Below, piece after piece: positions 1 to 11,780 of a DNA stretch of 64,000 bases; the stretch's first letter is position 1, and each line of letters begins with the position of its first letter. Location: assembly GCA_030549775.1 (NCBI GenBank), contig CM060174.1:70807466-70871465 (forward strand), given 5' to 3'. Under the pieces are notes generated by a model. It made no database searches. It saw only the letters and a list, made by a program, of their open reading frames with translations, and had not been told where the DNA came from. This DNA comes from Tamarix chinensis. Lineage: Eukaryota; Streptophyta; Magnoliopsida; Caryophyllales; Tamaricaceae. Both the position numbers and the translations under genes were made by a program.

Positions 1-2869
1 TCTTAATGAGTTAATTTAAACTTAGTTAAGAACTAATGGAAGTCTCACTACATGGCTTAGATGGTAAAAATGGTTAAGATGGAGTGATTATGTAGATGCA
101 TTACTTTGTTGTTATATGAGCCTTTTAGGATAATATAACCTTAGATAATAACACACTAACCACTTTGAAAGATGATCGAGCAGAACATGGGTCTAGATTA
201 CCAAATCCTCTATTAGCTATTGCGGATTAGTATACCTTAGGGAATTTATTGGTGCCATTAGGTGGGATATTAGTAAGTCATGATTCTTTACCTGTGCTAG
301 ATATTGATGACATACTAGAGAGTATCAATACTAAAGGGTCCGGTCACCTAGGTAGTTTAATAGCTTCAACCAGACTTTATGTCCATTAGTGGTTACTAAG
401 CTTTGGGTGTACCTTATGTCTTCATTTTTGGATATGCTTCTATGGTATGTGAGACCATAGGGTGGTAATCAACCCATCACTCGAGAAAGGAATAAGGGCT
501 GACAAATTATTAATCAAATGGAAACACATAACTTGGAAAATGGGTGAAATGAGTAATTTGTATAAGTGGAATGTAGAAGTTCCTAGGGAGTTATGAAGAA
601 TTAGCCAAATTGTGTTGGGATTGGGTGGTTACAAACCTGGACACTCAAAGATATCTTGTGGGTTGGTTTATCTCTATTATGTTTTTAGTACCTTCAACTT
701 TTTCATTCTTATGAATCCGGATATTTTTGGGGACCCATTGTAGTCTCATTTTACACACGATTTTCCTTATGATATCCATATATTACATCTTTTGTGCACT
801 CTATTATTGTATTTGGTTTAGATTGGGTTTCTTAGCTTTATATATGTCATGGGATGATAGCCAACATTGATCCTATGTTAAGTTCAGCATTAATATTCCA
901 TTTTTCCTAGGGGTGTTTGGTATTTCTACATTTGCAATGTTTTAAAACGAAATTTTTTGGTAGTGAAAATAGAGGTGCTACAGTAATTACATTTTTAAGC
1001 TATTATATAGTCACTAATTGAGTTATAAAAACTTACAAATAACATATATCATTGAAGTTAATTTACATATTAGAAACTATATTAAGACAATAACATCAAA
1101 AATAAATTGGTAAATGAAAGTTGAAAATTACAATGACATTATAGGCAGATGTAATATAAAAGTCATCATATTCAAAGTATATAATATTGTTAGCCTTAAG
1201 AAATACAAACAAAGAATGAACATAACAAATGATAATGATGGAAAAAATGAGATGACAGTATTTTCTATCATTTTAGAGAATAAGACCTAAAAAAAATTTG
1301 TTGGCTTTTGAGATTTTAATGAGTCAAGATAAAAATAAAAGTTACTACATAGACCATGTGTAAACTATAAACTAAAACTTATTTGTATTATGAAGCTAAC
1401 ATAACCATAAAAAATTTTAAAATATATTAATTTTGAATTTAATAGAATTTAATATTTAATAATATTGTAAATTTTACTATTAGATGAAGATTACATTCTT
1501 TGTCAATATTAGCATATAATTTTCCAAACCATAGACATTTAGCATATATGTTCAAATCCCAGATGTAATACATATTCAATTTTCAACTTATATTCTGAAT
1601 ATAGATTGAAAAAAATATAAATGGTAAATATTATTACAAATAATATATCATTTGTGGTTTTTCACAATCTATTAAAAAAATACAAAGGAATATATATACC
1701 ATAAAGAATATCACTCATTATTGTCCTTTGTCTAACGAATGGATTTAGTTTATCTTCATTCCTACAATGGTTGAGTTTATGATAGTCTTCTACTGAGACC
1801 AATTCAAAAACAATTCAAGTTACCACATGAATGTAATAGACCAGCTTAGAAAGGACTCAAACAATCATAAGACATGATAAACAAAATGAGAAAAAAGAAC
1901 AAACAAACTCGACTAGCAACAAAAAAAAGAGTTTTAAGAATAACAATTGATTAGAATAAAAAAGAATCAATAAGTGGTAGCAACACAATTAGTGCACACA
2001 ATAGTTGTACTAACTGAAAAAAATAAATGGACAATTTATTACTCAAAATAAAGATAGAAAATGAGACATAATCATAACAACAAACCATAACAAGACTCAC
2101 AATGACTATTTAGAATTGAGACTCAACAAAATAATAGATGAATCACACAAATTACTAAGAATGCACAAACATAAAGGAATGATGAGATGGAGTTACTAAA
2201 AGGCATTTGAATCCACTAGAACAATGAATGAATTTTCCAAAGCCTGTGAGTTCGGTCACTATTAATCAAAAAGATGAAGTGTTACTACTTTGATCTAGGT
2301 AAGAAAATCTTAGCACAAACATTAATGATTCCCAAATTGAATAAAGCAAACATTAGTGGTTCCAATCAACCATAAAATCATTGAATTGAATAATACTTTC
2401 CTAGTGCTATAAATTTGTTGTGAAAATTACCAAAAAAAAACTCTAAATTAGCTTATTAACCTTGTGAATTTACCAATAAGAACACAAATATTAAAAAAAA
2501 AAACTAAAGGAAGAGGGAAAAGGACTGAAGGAGAATAAGAGAATTTGGTAATCAAATATTAGATGTGTTGATTCCAGTCAAGATCTTGAAAAATCTCACT
2601 AAATCAAACAAGAAATCAAACATAGTGAGTTATGGTAGGGGTTGAGCACAAAAAAATAGAGAGTTTAGAGTTTTCATGGTGTGTAGCAAAAGTGGAATGT
2701 GTGGCCTTGTAATAACGGGGAAATGAAGTGTCTTTTAATATCAATTTTATATTAAAAATGTTATTATAGCTTTTGTGATTTTTTTAAAATAGTGCATGAT
2801 AAACCTTTGATTAATGTTTATTATATGAATCAACATCTAATATATCTGATAATTGTTAATTTTAGGAAC
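1..2869. other. AT-rich intergenic sequence without a recognisable gene
   Basis: All frames are broken by frequent stops and no domain, RNA gene or element terminus could be recognised with confidence. The first ~900 bases are slightly less AT-rich than what follows and may be an old element remnant, but I could not assign it to a family. Confidence 0.6.
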
Positions 2870-3009
2870 CATCATTTTCATAATGGTTTTTTTATAACCA
2901 TTATCGAGGCTATTTCTCTTAGAAAATGTGAAAATGTTAGATTTTTATCATCGATTTTATTTTAACCATCCTCTATCTGTCATTATTAAAAACCACTTCC
3001 GTAGTAGTG
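2870..3009. mobile_element. CACTA-like transposon terminus (putative)
   Basis: The stretch has several short 'aaccat...' type subterminal motifs and ends with CCACTTCCGTAGTAGTG at 2993-3009. Read on the minus strand this begins CACTACTACGG, the usual beginning of CACTA-superfamily (En/Spm) ends. The opposite end and the 3-bp target duplication were not located, so this is a one-ended call. Confidence 0.35.
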
Positions 3010-3219
3010 ATGGTATCCCCTTTAGAGGCATCATACAATATATAAGGTAAGGTGGTTGTATTATAAAACATATGATAAACATAATAATATAATATTATGG
3101 ATGGGATATAACAACACTTAATACTAAGAAGGTCAACATGTTGATCATGAAACACTTAAGCCAACATTTATTTCTTAATAAGAATCTAGAAAATATAAAT
3201 CACTAAGATATCATGAAAT

Positions 3220-3570
3220 CTCAAACAAACTAGAATAAAACCACCAATTGCCCAACGTGGATGGCCAAAACAATCTCATATGATGGTGGACTATATATAA
3301 CCATCAACACACCCATGTATAGATAACAGACACAATCTTGTAAAAAGGTGGACTATGCACACCCATAAGTAGACACACATATAGATAACTAGAACCTCTT
3401 AAATCAAGTAGATTAAAACCTTCAGTTGACACCCATATAGATAGTTAGAAAATCTCAAATAAAGTGGACTAAAATGATTACCTACCTTAGGTACAGATAG
3501 TTAACACATCTTAAGAAAGGGTGGACTATATACAATCACCAACTAACCCATATATAGATAGTCAACACCT
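3220..3570. repeat. Degenerate ~56-62-bp tandem repeat
   Basis: A module containing 'ggtggacta' and then 'acccatatatagatag' recurs with its GGTGGA/AGTGGA core at about 3285, 3347, 3407, 3463 and 3520. Spacing is 62, 60, 56 and 57 bp. Copies are strongly diverged. No coding potential. Confidence 0.5.
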
Positions 3571-3599
3571 ATGAATTAAATCATATCTCACATTCACAA

Positions 3600-6500
3600 T
3601 TCACTTACTAATTTTTAAACATATACATATATATATATATAACAAGGTAAAAATCCACTTCAAGAAATACCACAAGTGTCTTAGGAAAAATATCTAATTG
3701 GTCCCAAAAGCTAATACAATGGTTTAGGAAGCAAAAAACAAGCAAAACTCAACATGTCAAGATACCAATAAATTGATATTGAGAAACCAACTGATTAGTC
3801 AAACCATTTGACGAGTCAATACCTTAATTAATGGACCGATAGCATATTGAAAATAATAAACTTACAAGCTAGCTAGCTAGTGGAAATCGGAAGGCTAGTC
3901 TAACTAGTGAATTGGTTTTGAGCATTACCAATTGATTGGTTTCACTAGAAAAAAAAACCCATAATTCACAAACTAATGAGATCTTTAGTCTATTACTTTT
4001 AAATTTATGTAATTTTCTTATATGTTGTCACTTTAAGTGGCTTTATAACATCTTCGAGTGACAGAGATATACAAATGGTGGTGTGACCGCTAATCCATCA
4101 TTTTTGATATTTTAAGTAATCATATTAGATACAACTTGAGTCTATTGAATGTGATACGTTTATCTTTCTATCATTATTTGTCTCTAGCATCCATCTTACG
4201 ATTGGAAGGGTGGTTATCAATAAAGATAGAATAAAATTAAAATACATATTGCTTATACATAAAATTAGAATAGGTAAAAATATCAATTCGCATAAGAATA
4301 AAATAACTAATCCCAATCTCAGAGAGGGAAGAGAAATATTCTCTTATTTCAAGCCAATTATAGGATCACACTATATCCTCCTTAAAATGTTTAATCGATT
4401 CAAATTAAGTAGGAGGATCAATGTTCATGAACTTTGCTAAACTATAGGATATGTAACATAAGTGTCCTTTTATATGCCTACATAAACTAAGATCTCACAC
4501 AAAAAACAAAAAATGTATGTTAGTCCTATGTGACACATAAAAATTATACCCATATAGAATGATAAGTAAAGAAGATATAGCAATCCCTTTCATTAAGCAC
4601 TAATCAAATTTACACTAATTCTATTATCATTTACTTATGGAAACCCCAAAATCCCAGATAAGGTCAACATAGAAGTGTGTGTGTGTGTGTGTGTGTAGAG
4701 AGAGAATAATTGTATTAATAAAATCTTTTGATATTAAGAAACTACAATATAGACAATAAGATAAGATAAAGGGAAAGATAAGAGAACATCTCTTATTCAA
4801 TCATAGTATAATTTTTCTTAAATATATAATTCATAATGTCCTATATATATATAATAACTATACTTATTACATCCGTTATGAGATGGAATTAGAGAATATG
4901 AAAGGTGTTGGATGAGACGTAAATTTGGGATGTTATAACCATAATAGGGAAAGTTGTTACAATTGATGAAAATATTTTGAGTACTACACCTAAGGTTTAA
5001 TAAAAAATATATATATTCATGAATTGTACATTTACAAGATTTAAATATGATATTTATAACACAATCTTCTTATTTCTTACTATTGTGTCTATTAGCGTCT
5101 CACATGATAACATAATCTATAGAATATCATATATATTGTAGTTACTTAACCTAAACCTTGAAGTGCTTCCACCTAGTATTAATACATATTTTTTTGGGAT
5201 TCAATGAGTCGGTCTCATACATAGTTCATGGGCATAAGGCATGATCTTCCTTCTTAGTATTTTTATGAAACATTCCCTAAGGCTCCATTTTGTTCTTATA
5301 TAGTTTCAAAGATAATGATATATAAAAACACTAAAGAATAAACTTATTAAAGTTTAGTAGTTTGATTTTTCTTGAAGAAATTTAAAAGAAATTATTTTGA
5401 TTTTTTTTTTGTAGAACCAAATGGAGTCTAAAGCTTTTTCTTTCTTTGCTCCCATTTTTATAGGAATATTTTTAATGCAAATATAATAGAGATGTAAGTC
5501 CAAGATGTTGTGGATATTTGAATCGATATGATTTAAACTTAGAAACTTTGGTATCAAAACCTCAATATTAAATCACTAAATGAAGCCTTGTTGATTATTA
5601 ACCCAAAAAAATTTCATAAGTCAAGCTCACGACATACACTTTCATCTATTTAAGAAGACTTTATTTTAATTAGGCAATTGTAGACATTAGTTCAAGGGTG
5701 GGGTTATCTTGTTTTTATTCATTTATCTCAATTTTGTTCTTATCTTTTTTAGAGGTTAGTCAGTTGGGATGTTTATGTCAATTGTTTTGGCACAAGTTGA
5801 GGTTTAGTCTTCAACTATATATGTTGTATGGATTTTATGATCTAATTTGGTTCTGAATTTCCTAACTTTCAATCACCTATGTCTGTAGCATGTTGAAATT
5901 TTAATGTAAGCCTTCTAGATTGTCTTGAAATGATCTAAAAAAAAATTGCACCAATATCACCTTATAGATTTTAAATTTTTACTCTTCACCTATCTATATG
6001 CATAAGCCATCGATGAGTTTTGATATCTTGATCTCTAAATGACTATTTCATTAATTTGAATTATGCTTCATGTTCTCTAATTATTATCATGTCAAGATAA
6101 GTAATTATGCATTACATGTAACATTGGTGATTATCTTGTCTGTGTTGGTGATTATTCTACCTATGTTGATCATTATTCTATCTGTGGTTTAGTATTTTGA
6201 GATACATTTTATAAATATTTTTTTGTTAATCAAACTTTTGTACTGCAGTTTCTACTCGGGTGCATCTTGCTTGAAAGATTTGATTGCATGATATAATTTT
6301 TGGTAATAAGTAACATATTATCCTTACCCTTAAATTATATCATATATCTTCAAAACCCATAATATTTATGTAAAACAAGCATGGAGAAGCTTTATATTCA
6401 ACGTCTAATCCTTTTTGATGAAATATTTATATACTATTGGCTTTAATCTAATTTTATTTTTGAACACAAAATGAAACGTTTACATTTGTATTTCCATAAA

Positions 6501-9500
6501 AGAAAAAGAGGGAAGAGGTTTCAATGACGCAAATTTTGTAGATTATTTAAGTTATGGCTTGTAAAATCAATAATATTTTTGTAGAGTGCATATAAATAGT
6601 TATAAAATGAAATAAAAATGAGTAATAAATAAATCATTACATATGTCCCATGACAATATGTTGGATATTTATTTCAATAAGCCTCAAATGATAAGCTTTA
6701 TTACCGAAATATTTGAATTTAGTCATTAATAATAAATATGACTCTTAAAGCCACAACAACTCTCATTCTTCCCCACCATGCATGCCATCTATGCCTTGAA
6801 CATGTTCATGTCCAATGTGAAGAAGGTTATCTACTCACCATATATATCATGGGTCATCACAATCTCATTTAAAACATGTAACATGTTATCAACGGGAATA
6901 TCTAAGTAAGACTAAAGTACAAAGAAATATAATATAGTAGTATACATATTAATGCATATACATATACGCTTATATATAAAAACCACATGGGAAAAATATC
7001 CAGTTATTGATATTTACAATAGATGATCATGACATCCAATTACTTAAGTGAGTAAATAAAATAGGGGGTCACCTATAAAATTAAAGTTGGAAGACCTACT
7101 ACTAACAACAACAGGATTATAAATCACACCTGGGTCATTCCAAAAAGCATAGTCCAAATGGGATAACAAAAAATCGAAGACCTACAACTAATTCATCATA
7201 TCCCTAAGTGTACACACCCCCTAATATGATCCAGAGAAGCCTATAGAGTAGATGAAGAGCCTTAATTATACAAAGCAAGAAAATAAAATAAATATAAATA
7301 TAGAAAAAGAAAGGTTATTACTAATCTACAAATTTAGAAGGACAACCCTGAATGACTCAAAGCCAACTTGTTCCACTTAAATTATTAATGTCTTATTAAG
7401 GTAATCACATAATGCACATAAGTAAATATTCTTCATTAACTCCTTTTCATTTATTATCCACTTTCTAAACATAGAAACCCTGCAAAAGTCAACTTTTCAA
7501 AAATAGAAAGATCCAACTAGAATAACCAAATTTCTAAATATAACTCAAATCTTTAACCAAAATCTAAAAACCATATGCATACTAAAAGATAATTCTCTAT
7601 CAAACTTGTTCAAACATTAATAATGAATGTCAACATAACCATCAAAACTCAAGTATTGGTCAAAATTAACATAACATGACAAAAATTTAATTTATTAAGT
7701 TATAATAATTTTTCAAATTTGACCAATCCTTACTATAATCCCGTTTATTTTTAGTACATAACTTAAAATTAAAAACCAATAATTTTTATGAAAAATAGAC
7801 TTTTAGGGCTTTGCTTTGATATATTATAAATGGTTAAACACTCATAATTGAATTTAGTACGATTTTTGAAAAATAGTGCAAATCAAAACCATCATGAAAT
7901 TAACATAAAATCATATTTTCTTATGCTAATCATATTACATATCATGATACATAAAATATAGTCATAAGAAGGTATAAGATTATATAATAATAACAAGCTA
8001 TAGTTTATAGACATTATACTTCACACACATATAATAAATGTATATAGGCTTTAAAAAATATAATGATACTGAATGCAAAATCCTTATATATAGAATATAA
8101 GGTCTTCAAGCATAAAGAATGATCCTATAAAACCAAAATATATCCAAGAGTTGATGATGTTGAGAGAAGAGCTATTTCTTGAATCTAAATAGGGGAGGAC
8201 GAGGATGAGGAGGAATAACAACAACAACAACAACAACAATAACAACAACAACAACAACAACAACAAGAAGAAAGATTGAATCTTGGATGTATAATCTTAT
8301 AGATGGCTAAAGATCTTGATTAAACAATTGAAGATGTTGGTGAATTAGTTGAATATGTGAAGAAAATTAATGGGAGATATAGAACATAATCCACATCACA
8401 AAAGGATAAATAAAAACATGATTTTGGCTCTTAAGGTTTATTATGCGGTTATATATGCTTTTAGGATAAAAAAATATATAATAAAATCTCACAGGTTAAA
8501 TATCATTGACATTGATTGATATTTTTTTCAAGTTATATGGGAAAAATATAAAAGAAAATAGTTGTATTTATTAAATTTAGGTTTTGAACACAAAAAAAAT
8601 GTCTAATTTTGTTATCGGACAAAAAAGTTATGGACAAATTACTAAATGTTGGTTTGTTTATTCATGAATTTGGATAAATAAGATAAACAAAGAATTATCA
8701 TATAATATCATTTAATATAATTAGTATATACTAATTATAAATGCTAAAAAAATAAATTAATAAATAAACGTTTATCATATATAACAAGAAAAATGTTCGT
8801 CTCTTCAAAAATATCTTAATTAACTACCAAAATAACATAAGATTGAATCGTATGAATATGAAAATAAGCTTCTAAATCACAAATTAATCTCAAACTAACT
8901 AATTAATAAAAAATATTTTAAATAAAAATAATATAGCACACCTCATGCCATTCATAATGTAGGTATATTATTATTTGAATTACTTTCTCTCTTTTTTTCC
9001 AAAAATTATTTGTTTATGAAATTTTCGTTTCCCCATTTTACTAGTCTATAAAAAATAGGGGTTTAACATAAATTGTTTTTTAAAAAATTGTAGCAAAAGA
9101 AGAACCACTAAAATAATAATCTTTAAAATATTTTCTATACATTGCCACATAAAAATAACAATTTTCTAACAATAGTAACTTTCTTATCAACGAAAGCATT
9201 AAAAAAATAATCAATTTTTCTTAAAACTTCTAAAATTAAAAGAGAGTTTCTCCTTAACATTAAAATGAATAAACTAGTATAAATATAATATAATTTTGTT
9301 TCCAAATATGAGGCACTACATCTTCATAAAAAAAATTAAACAATGATCACCAAAAGATTAAATTAAAAGGTCTAAAATTATGAGGTATTATAATATTTAG
9401 GATAAAATGAACAAGGATCTCCTTAGTAGGAAGTTTGTTGTGTGCTACTAACTAAAATATTATCTTATGTCTAGGGGCAGCTAGATTGAGTCAAATAGTT

Positions 9501-9530
9501 TCCACCAAGGTACAATAGAATCTTTGTATC
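3600..9530. other. AT-rich intergenic sequence, no gene seen
   Basis: No recognisable protein domain on either strand. It contains a (GT)n run near 4675-4696 followed by (GA)n, several (TA)n runs, and an (AAC)n run at 8216-8265. The 6900-8500 part resembles the AT-rich body of a long terminal repeat, but no boundaries could be fixed. Confidence 0.55.
8216..8265 (+). repeat. (AAC)n microsatellite
   Basis: About 16 AAC units with one AAT interruption. The poly-leucine frame on the opposite strand is a by-product of this repeat, not a gene. Confidence 0.85.
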
Positions 9531-9539
9531 TCAAAAAAT

Positions 9540-10060
9540 TCATAAAGATCACTAATCTTGAAGTAATAATCAAGTTCTTGTGCATATATCATGGAAGAAT
9601 ATAATAACTTAGGGCAAACACATTCTTTTTTAAAACTGAAACAATGTTAGGCAATTGAACAAGCTCAAAGGAATGATGCTTGATGTAGTAGATGCAAATC
9701 CATAGAATCCACAAGGGATCCTACTTCTGACTAATATTCCATAATTGCCTTATCACAGACCTGTGGATCTATCAAGCCTAACCCTCCTTTTTTCTATCCA
9801 AAACAAGATGTCTTCCATGCAACTAAAGACCTTATACTAGGAGTGGCTTTACTAGTCTATAAGAAGATATAACAAAATGCAATAATATTTAAGAACATAT
9901 TCTTAGATAATGCATAAGCCTAGCTCCAATGCATTGTTATGCCAAAGATTACAGACTTTGAACCCTCCTAGCATAATAAAGTAACTTAGTCGACTATTGT
10001 TGTACCTTACTTATGATTTCGTCAGCTAATGAAAAGAGATATGCAATGGTAACGACTAAG
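9540..10060 (-). pseudogene. LINE (non-LTR retrotransposon) reverse-transcriptase C-terminal remnant
   Basis: Read on the minus strand, this decayed frame shows the region after the RT domain of plant L1-type LINEs. From 5' to 3' on that strand it has a 'STKLLYYARRVQSL' segment, then ALSKNMFLNIIAFCYIFL, then GGLGLIDPQVCDKAIMEY. This order (L-Y-Y-A-R-R, hydrophobic/FL, V-A-W, then G-G-L-G-L) is diagnostic of the LINE segment before the terminal zinc region. Several in-frame stops and at least one shift interrupt it. The catalytic RT core is not seen here, so it is a fragment. It lies about 930 bp upstream of the DUF4408 gene start, on the opposite strand. Confidence 0.7.
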
Positions 10061-10674
10061 CTCACTTGAATAAAAAAAAAATTTAAACCTAAATATTTAA
10101 AAGGCATAATGCCTTTAGTAAATTAGAGAACCGAGAGAATCTAGTCTCTAACGTGTCGTCTTACTATTCCTCTTTAAATTGATGTTTATTTAAACTTTAT
10201 TTAATTTATTTTTCTTTTTTTTGAGTTAATATTTATTTAAACATTGCTTGATATTTTTTCTTCTTTAGTTTGATATTTATTGAAGTTTCGTTTACTTTTT
10301 TTTTTTAGATTGATATTTATTTTAGTTTTGGGTTGATATTTGATTACTAAATTTGTTATAATAATAACAAGAAATTTAAATTATTATAGTTAAATAATAT
10401 AATTATTTATAATTAAATAATAGTTATAATTAAATTTTAAAATTATTAATATTACTATAATTAAATAATATAATTATAGTTATAAGTATTATAATTTAAA
10501 ATTAAAATAATTATAATATTATTATACTTATTATATTTCGTATACCGAAAACACGTTAGCACAATATCAGTATTAGAGACTAGAGAGGATGGGGGAGGGT
10601 GTCTTTTTATATGATTGTTGCAATAAATAATCATTCGAATATAATTAGCTATGGATAATTTTGCAAGATTGCGC

Positions 10675-10682
10675 TATAAAAA
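10675..10682 (+). promoter_or_regulatory. TATA box of the DUF4408 gene
   Basis: TATAAAAA lies 317 bp upstream of the start codon. It sits at the point where AT-rich intergenic DNA gives way to a pyrimidine-rich, more GC-rich leader (about 10690-10990). A start site ~30 bp downstream would give a 5' UTR of about 280 bp. Inferred from sequence only. Confidence 0.55.
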
Positions 10683-10991
10683 CCCCACCACCATCCCCAC
10701 GCCAGGGCAGTTCACAAATTGCGCGGCTGGTCTAAGACCATCACTACCCCCTACCTATCCTCCCTCTCAACTCTAATTACAATCTCACGGCAGCAGCGCA
10801 CGAGCTGTCTAAATTTCTTCCCCGCCTTCCTCTCTCTAAATCTCCCCTACGCCATTCCAAAAAACATAAAACTAAGTAAAAAAGAATCATAGAAGAGGAC
10901 GTTCCTCTTAGCAGTTACTTCCTCTACTGCGACGATTTCTTGCTAATTCCTTTCAATTTCTTACATCATTTCAAAAAAATCAGGCGAAAGT

Positions 10992-11780
10992 ATGAGTCCC
11001 TACGAAATCGACACCGTGAAAATCGAGAAGGAAAAAGCGATGCAACGATACCGTCAATTCCTTAAAATCACTGACACTGTGCGAACACTCGAAATCTGTT
11101 TCGCCGTAATGGTTTTCTTATGGACAATTTCACGTTCATCGGTATATTTAACGGCGATTTTGAATTTCTTCACCATCAATCTCCGACGACTCTCTGCTAT
11201 AGTATTCAGTCCGCATTTCGTCTTTCTTGTCGGAAACGTAATCATCGTTACTCTCGTCGTCAATTCCGGAAAATATACAAGCGAACAAAGCAGCGGCGAG
11301 GAAGATACCGTCGCTGGAAAAATTGTCTCCGGTGGTGCTGATAACGACGAAGAGGACTACTATATGATCGACGCCTTCTCAACTCAACAGATGATGACGG
11401 CTGAATCGCCGAAACGGGAGGATGTTTGCGAAGATAAAAAGGTTATTTCGGAGAAAGTGTCGGCAGTTTCTCCTTCGTGCGAGATAGCGGAGGGAGACAT
11501 GAAACCGGAAGTAATGAAGGATTACAGAAGGACAAAGTCGGAGCAGTTTAAAGCAGAGGCGGAGAAGAAGATGGAGAAGAAGAAACGACTCCAGCGATCG
11601 GAGACAGAGCCGTCTCGAAGATCTAGGGATCCCGATGCGTCATCGGAGTCTGACGAAGATTTGAGCAGCGAAGAGTTTCGAAACAGAGTGGAGGCGTTCA
11701 TCGAGAGGCAGCAGAGGTTCCTGAGAGAAGAATCGATGTCGAGATCAATCTTTGTGAGGAGTCCGGATTTTGAGGAGTGA
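10992..11780 (+). CDS. DUF4408/DUF761 domain membrane protein, single exon
   Basis: An intact 262-residue frame. It starts at an ATG with A at -3 and stops with TGA. The N-terminal ~30 residues are charged. Residues 33-46, 51-62 and 77-90 are hydrophobic, suggesting two or three membrane segments, and match the plant DUF4408 N-terminal domain (pattern ...SPHFVFLVGNVIIVTLVV...). Residues 95-220 are acidic and Ser/Lys-rich, probably disordered. The C-terminus (about 222-248, SSEEFRNRVEAFIERQQRF) matches the short DUF761 motif that often ends these plant proteins. The family has no established biochemical role, though some members are linked to stress or development. Codon use and base composition are clearly richer in G+C than the surroundings. 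It is the only gene here that appears functional. The domain assignment is recognition by eye, not a search. Confidence 0.9.
   Translation: MSPYEIDTVKIEKEKAMQRYRQFLKITDTVRTLEICFAVMVFLWTISRSSVYLTAILNFFTINLRRLSAIVFSPHFVFLVGNVIIVTLVVNSGKYTSEQSSGEEDTVAGKIVSGGADNDEEDYYMIDAFSTQQMMTAESPKREDVCEDKKVISEKVSAVSPSCEIAEGDMKPEVMKDYRRTKSEQFKAEAEKKMEKKKRLQRSETEPSRRSRDPDASSESDEDLSSEEFRNRVEAFIERQQRFLREESMSRSIFVRSPDFEE

Noticed and set aside
909..960. TAGGGGTGTTTGGTA as a transposon terminus
   Set aside because: It resembles ends of several DNA transposon families, but no inverted partner or target duplication was found.
8084..8266. Leucine-rich frame that looks like a signal or membrane segment
   Set aside because: It is the reverse complement of the (AAC)n microsatellite.
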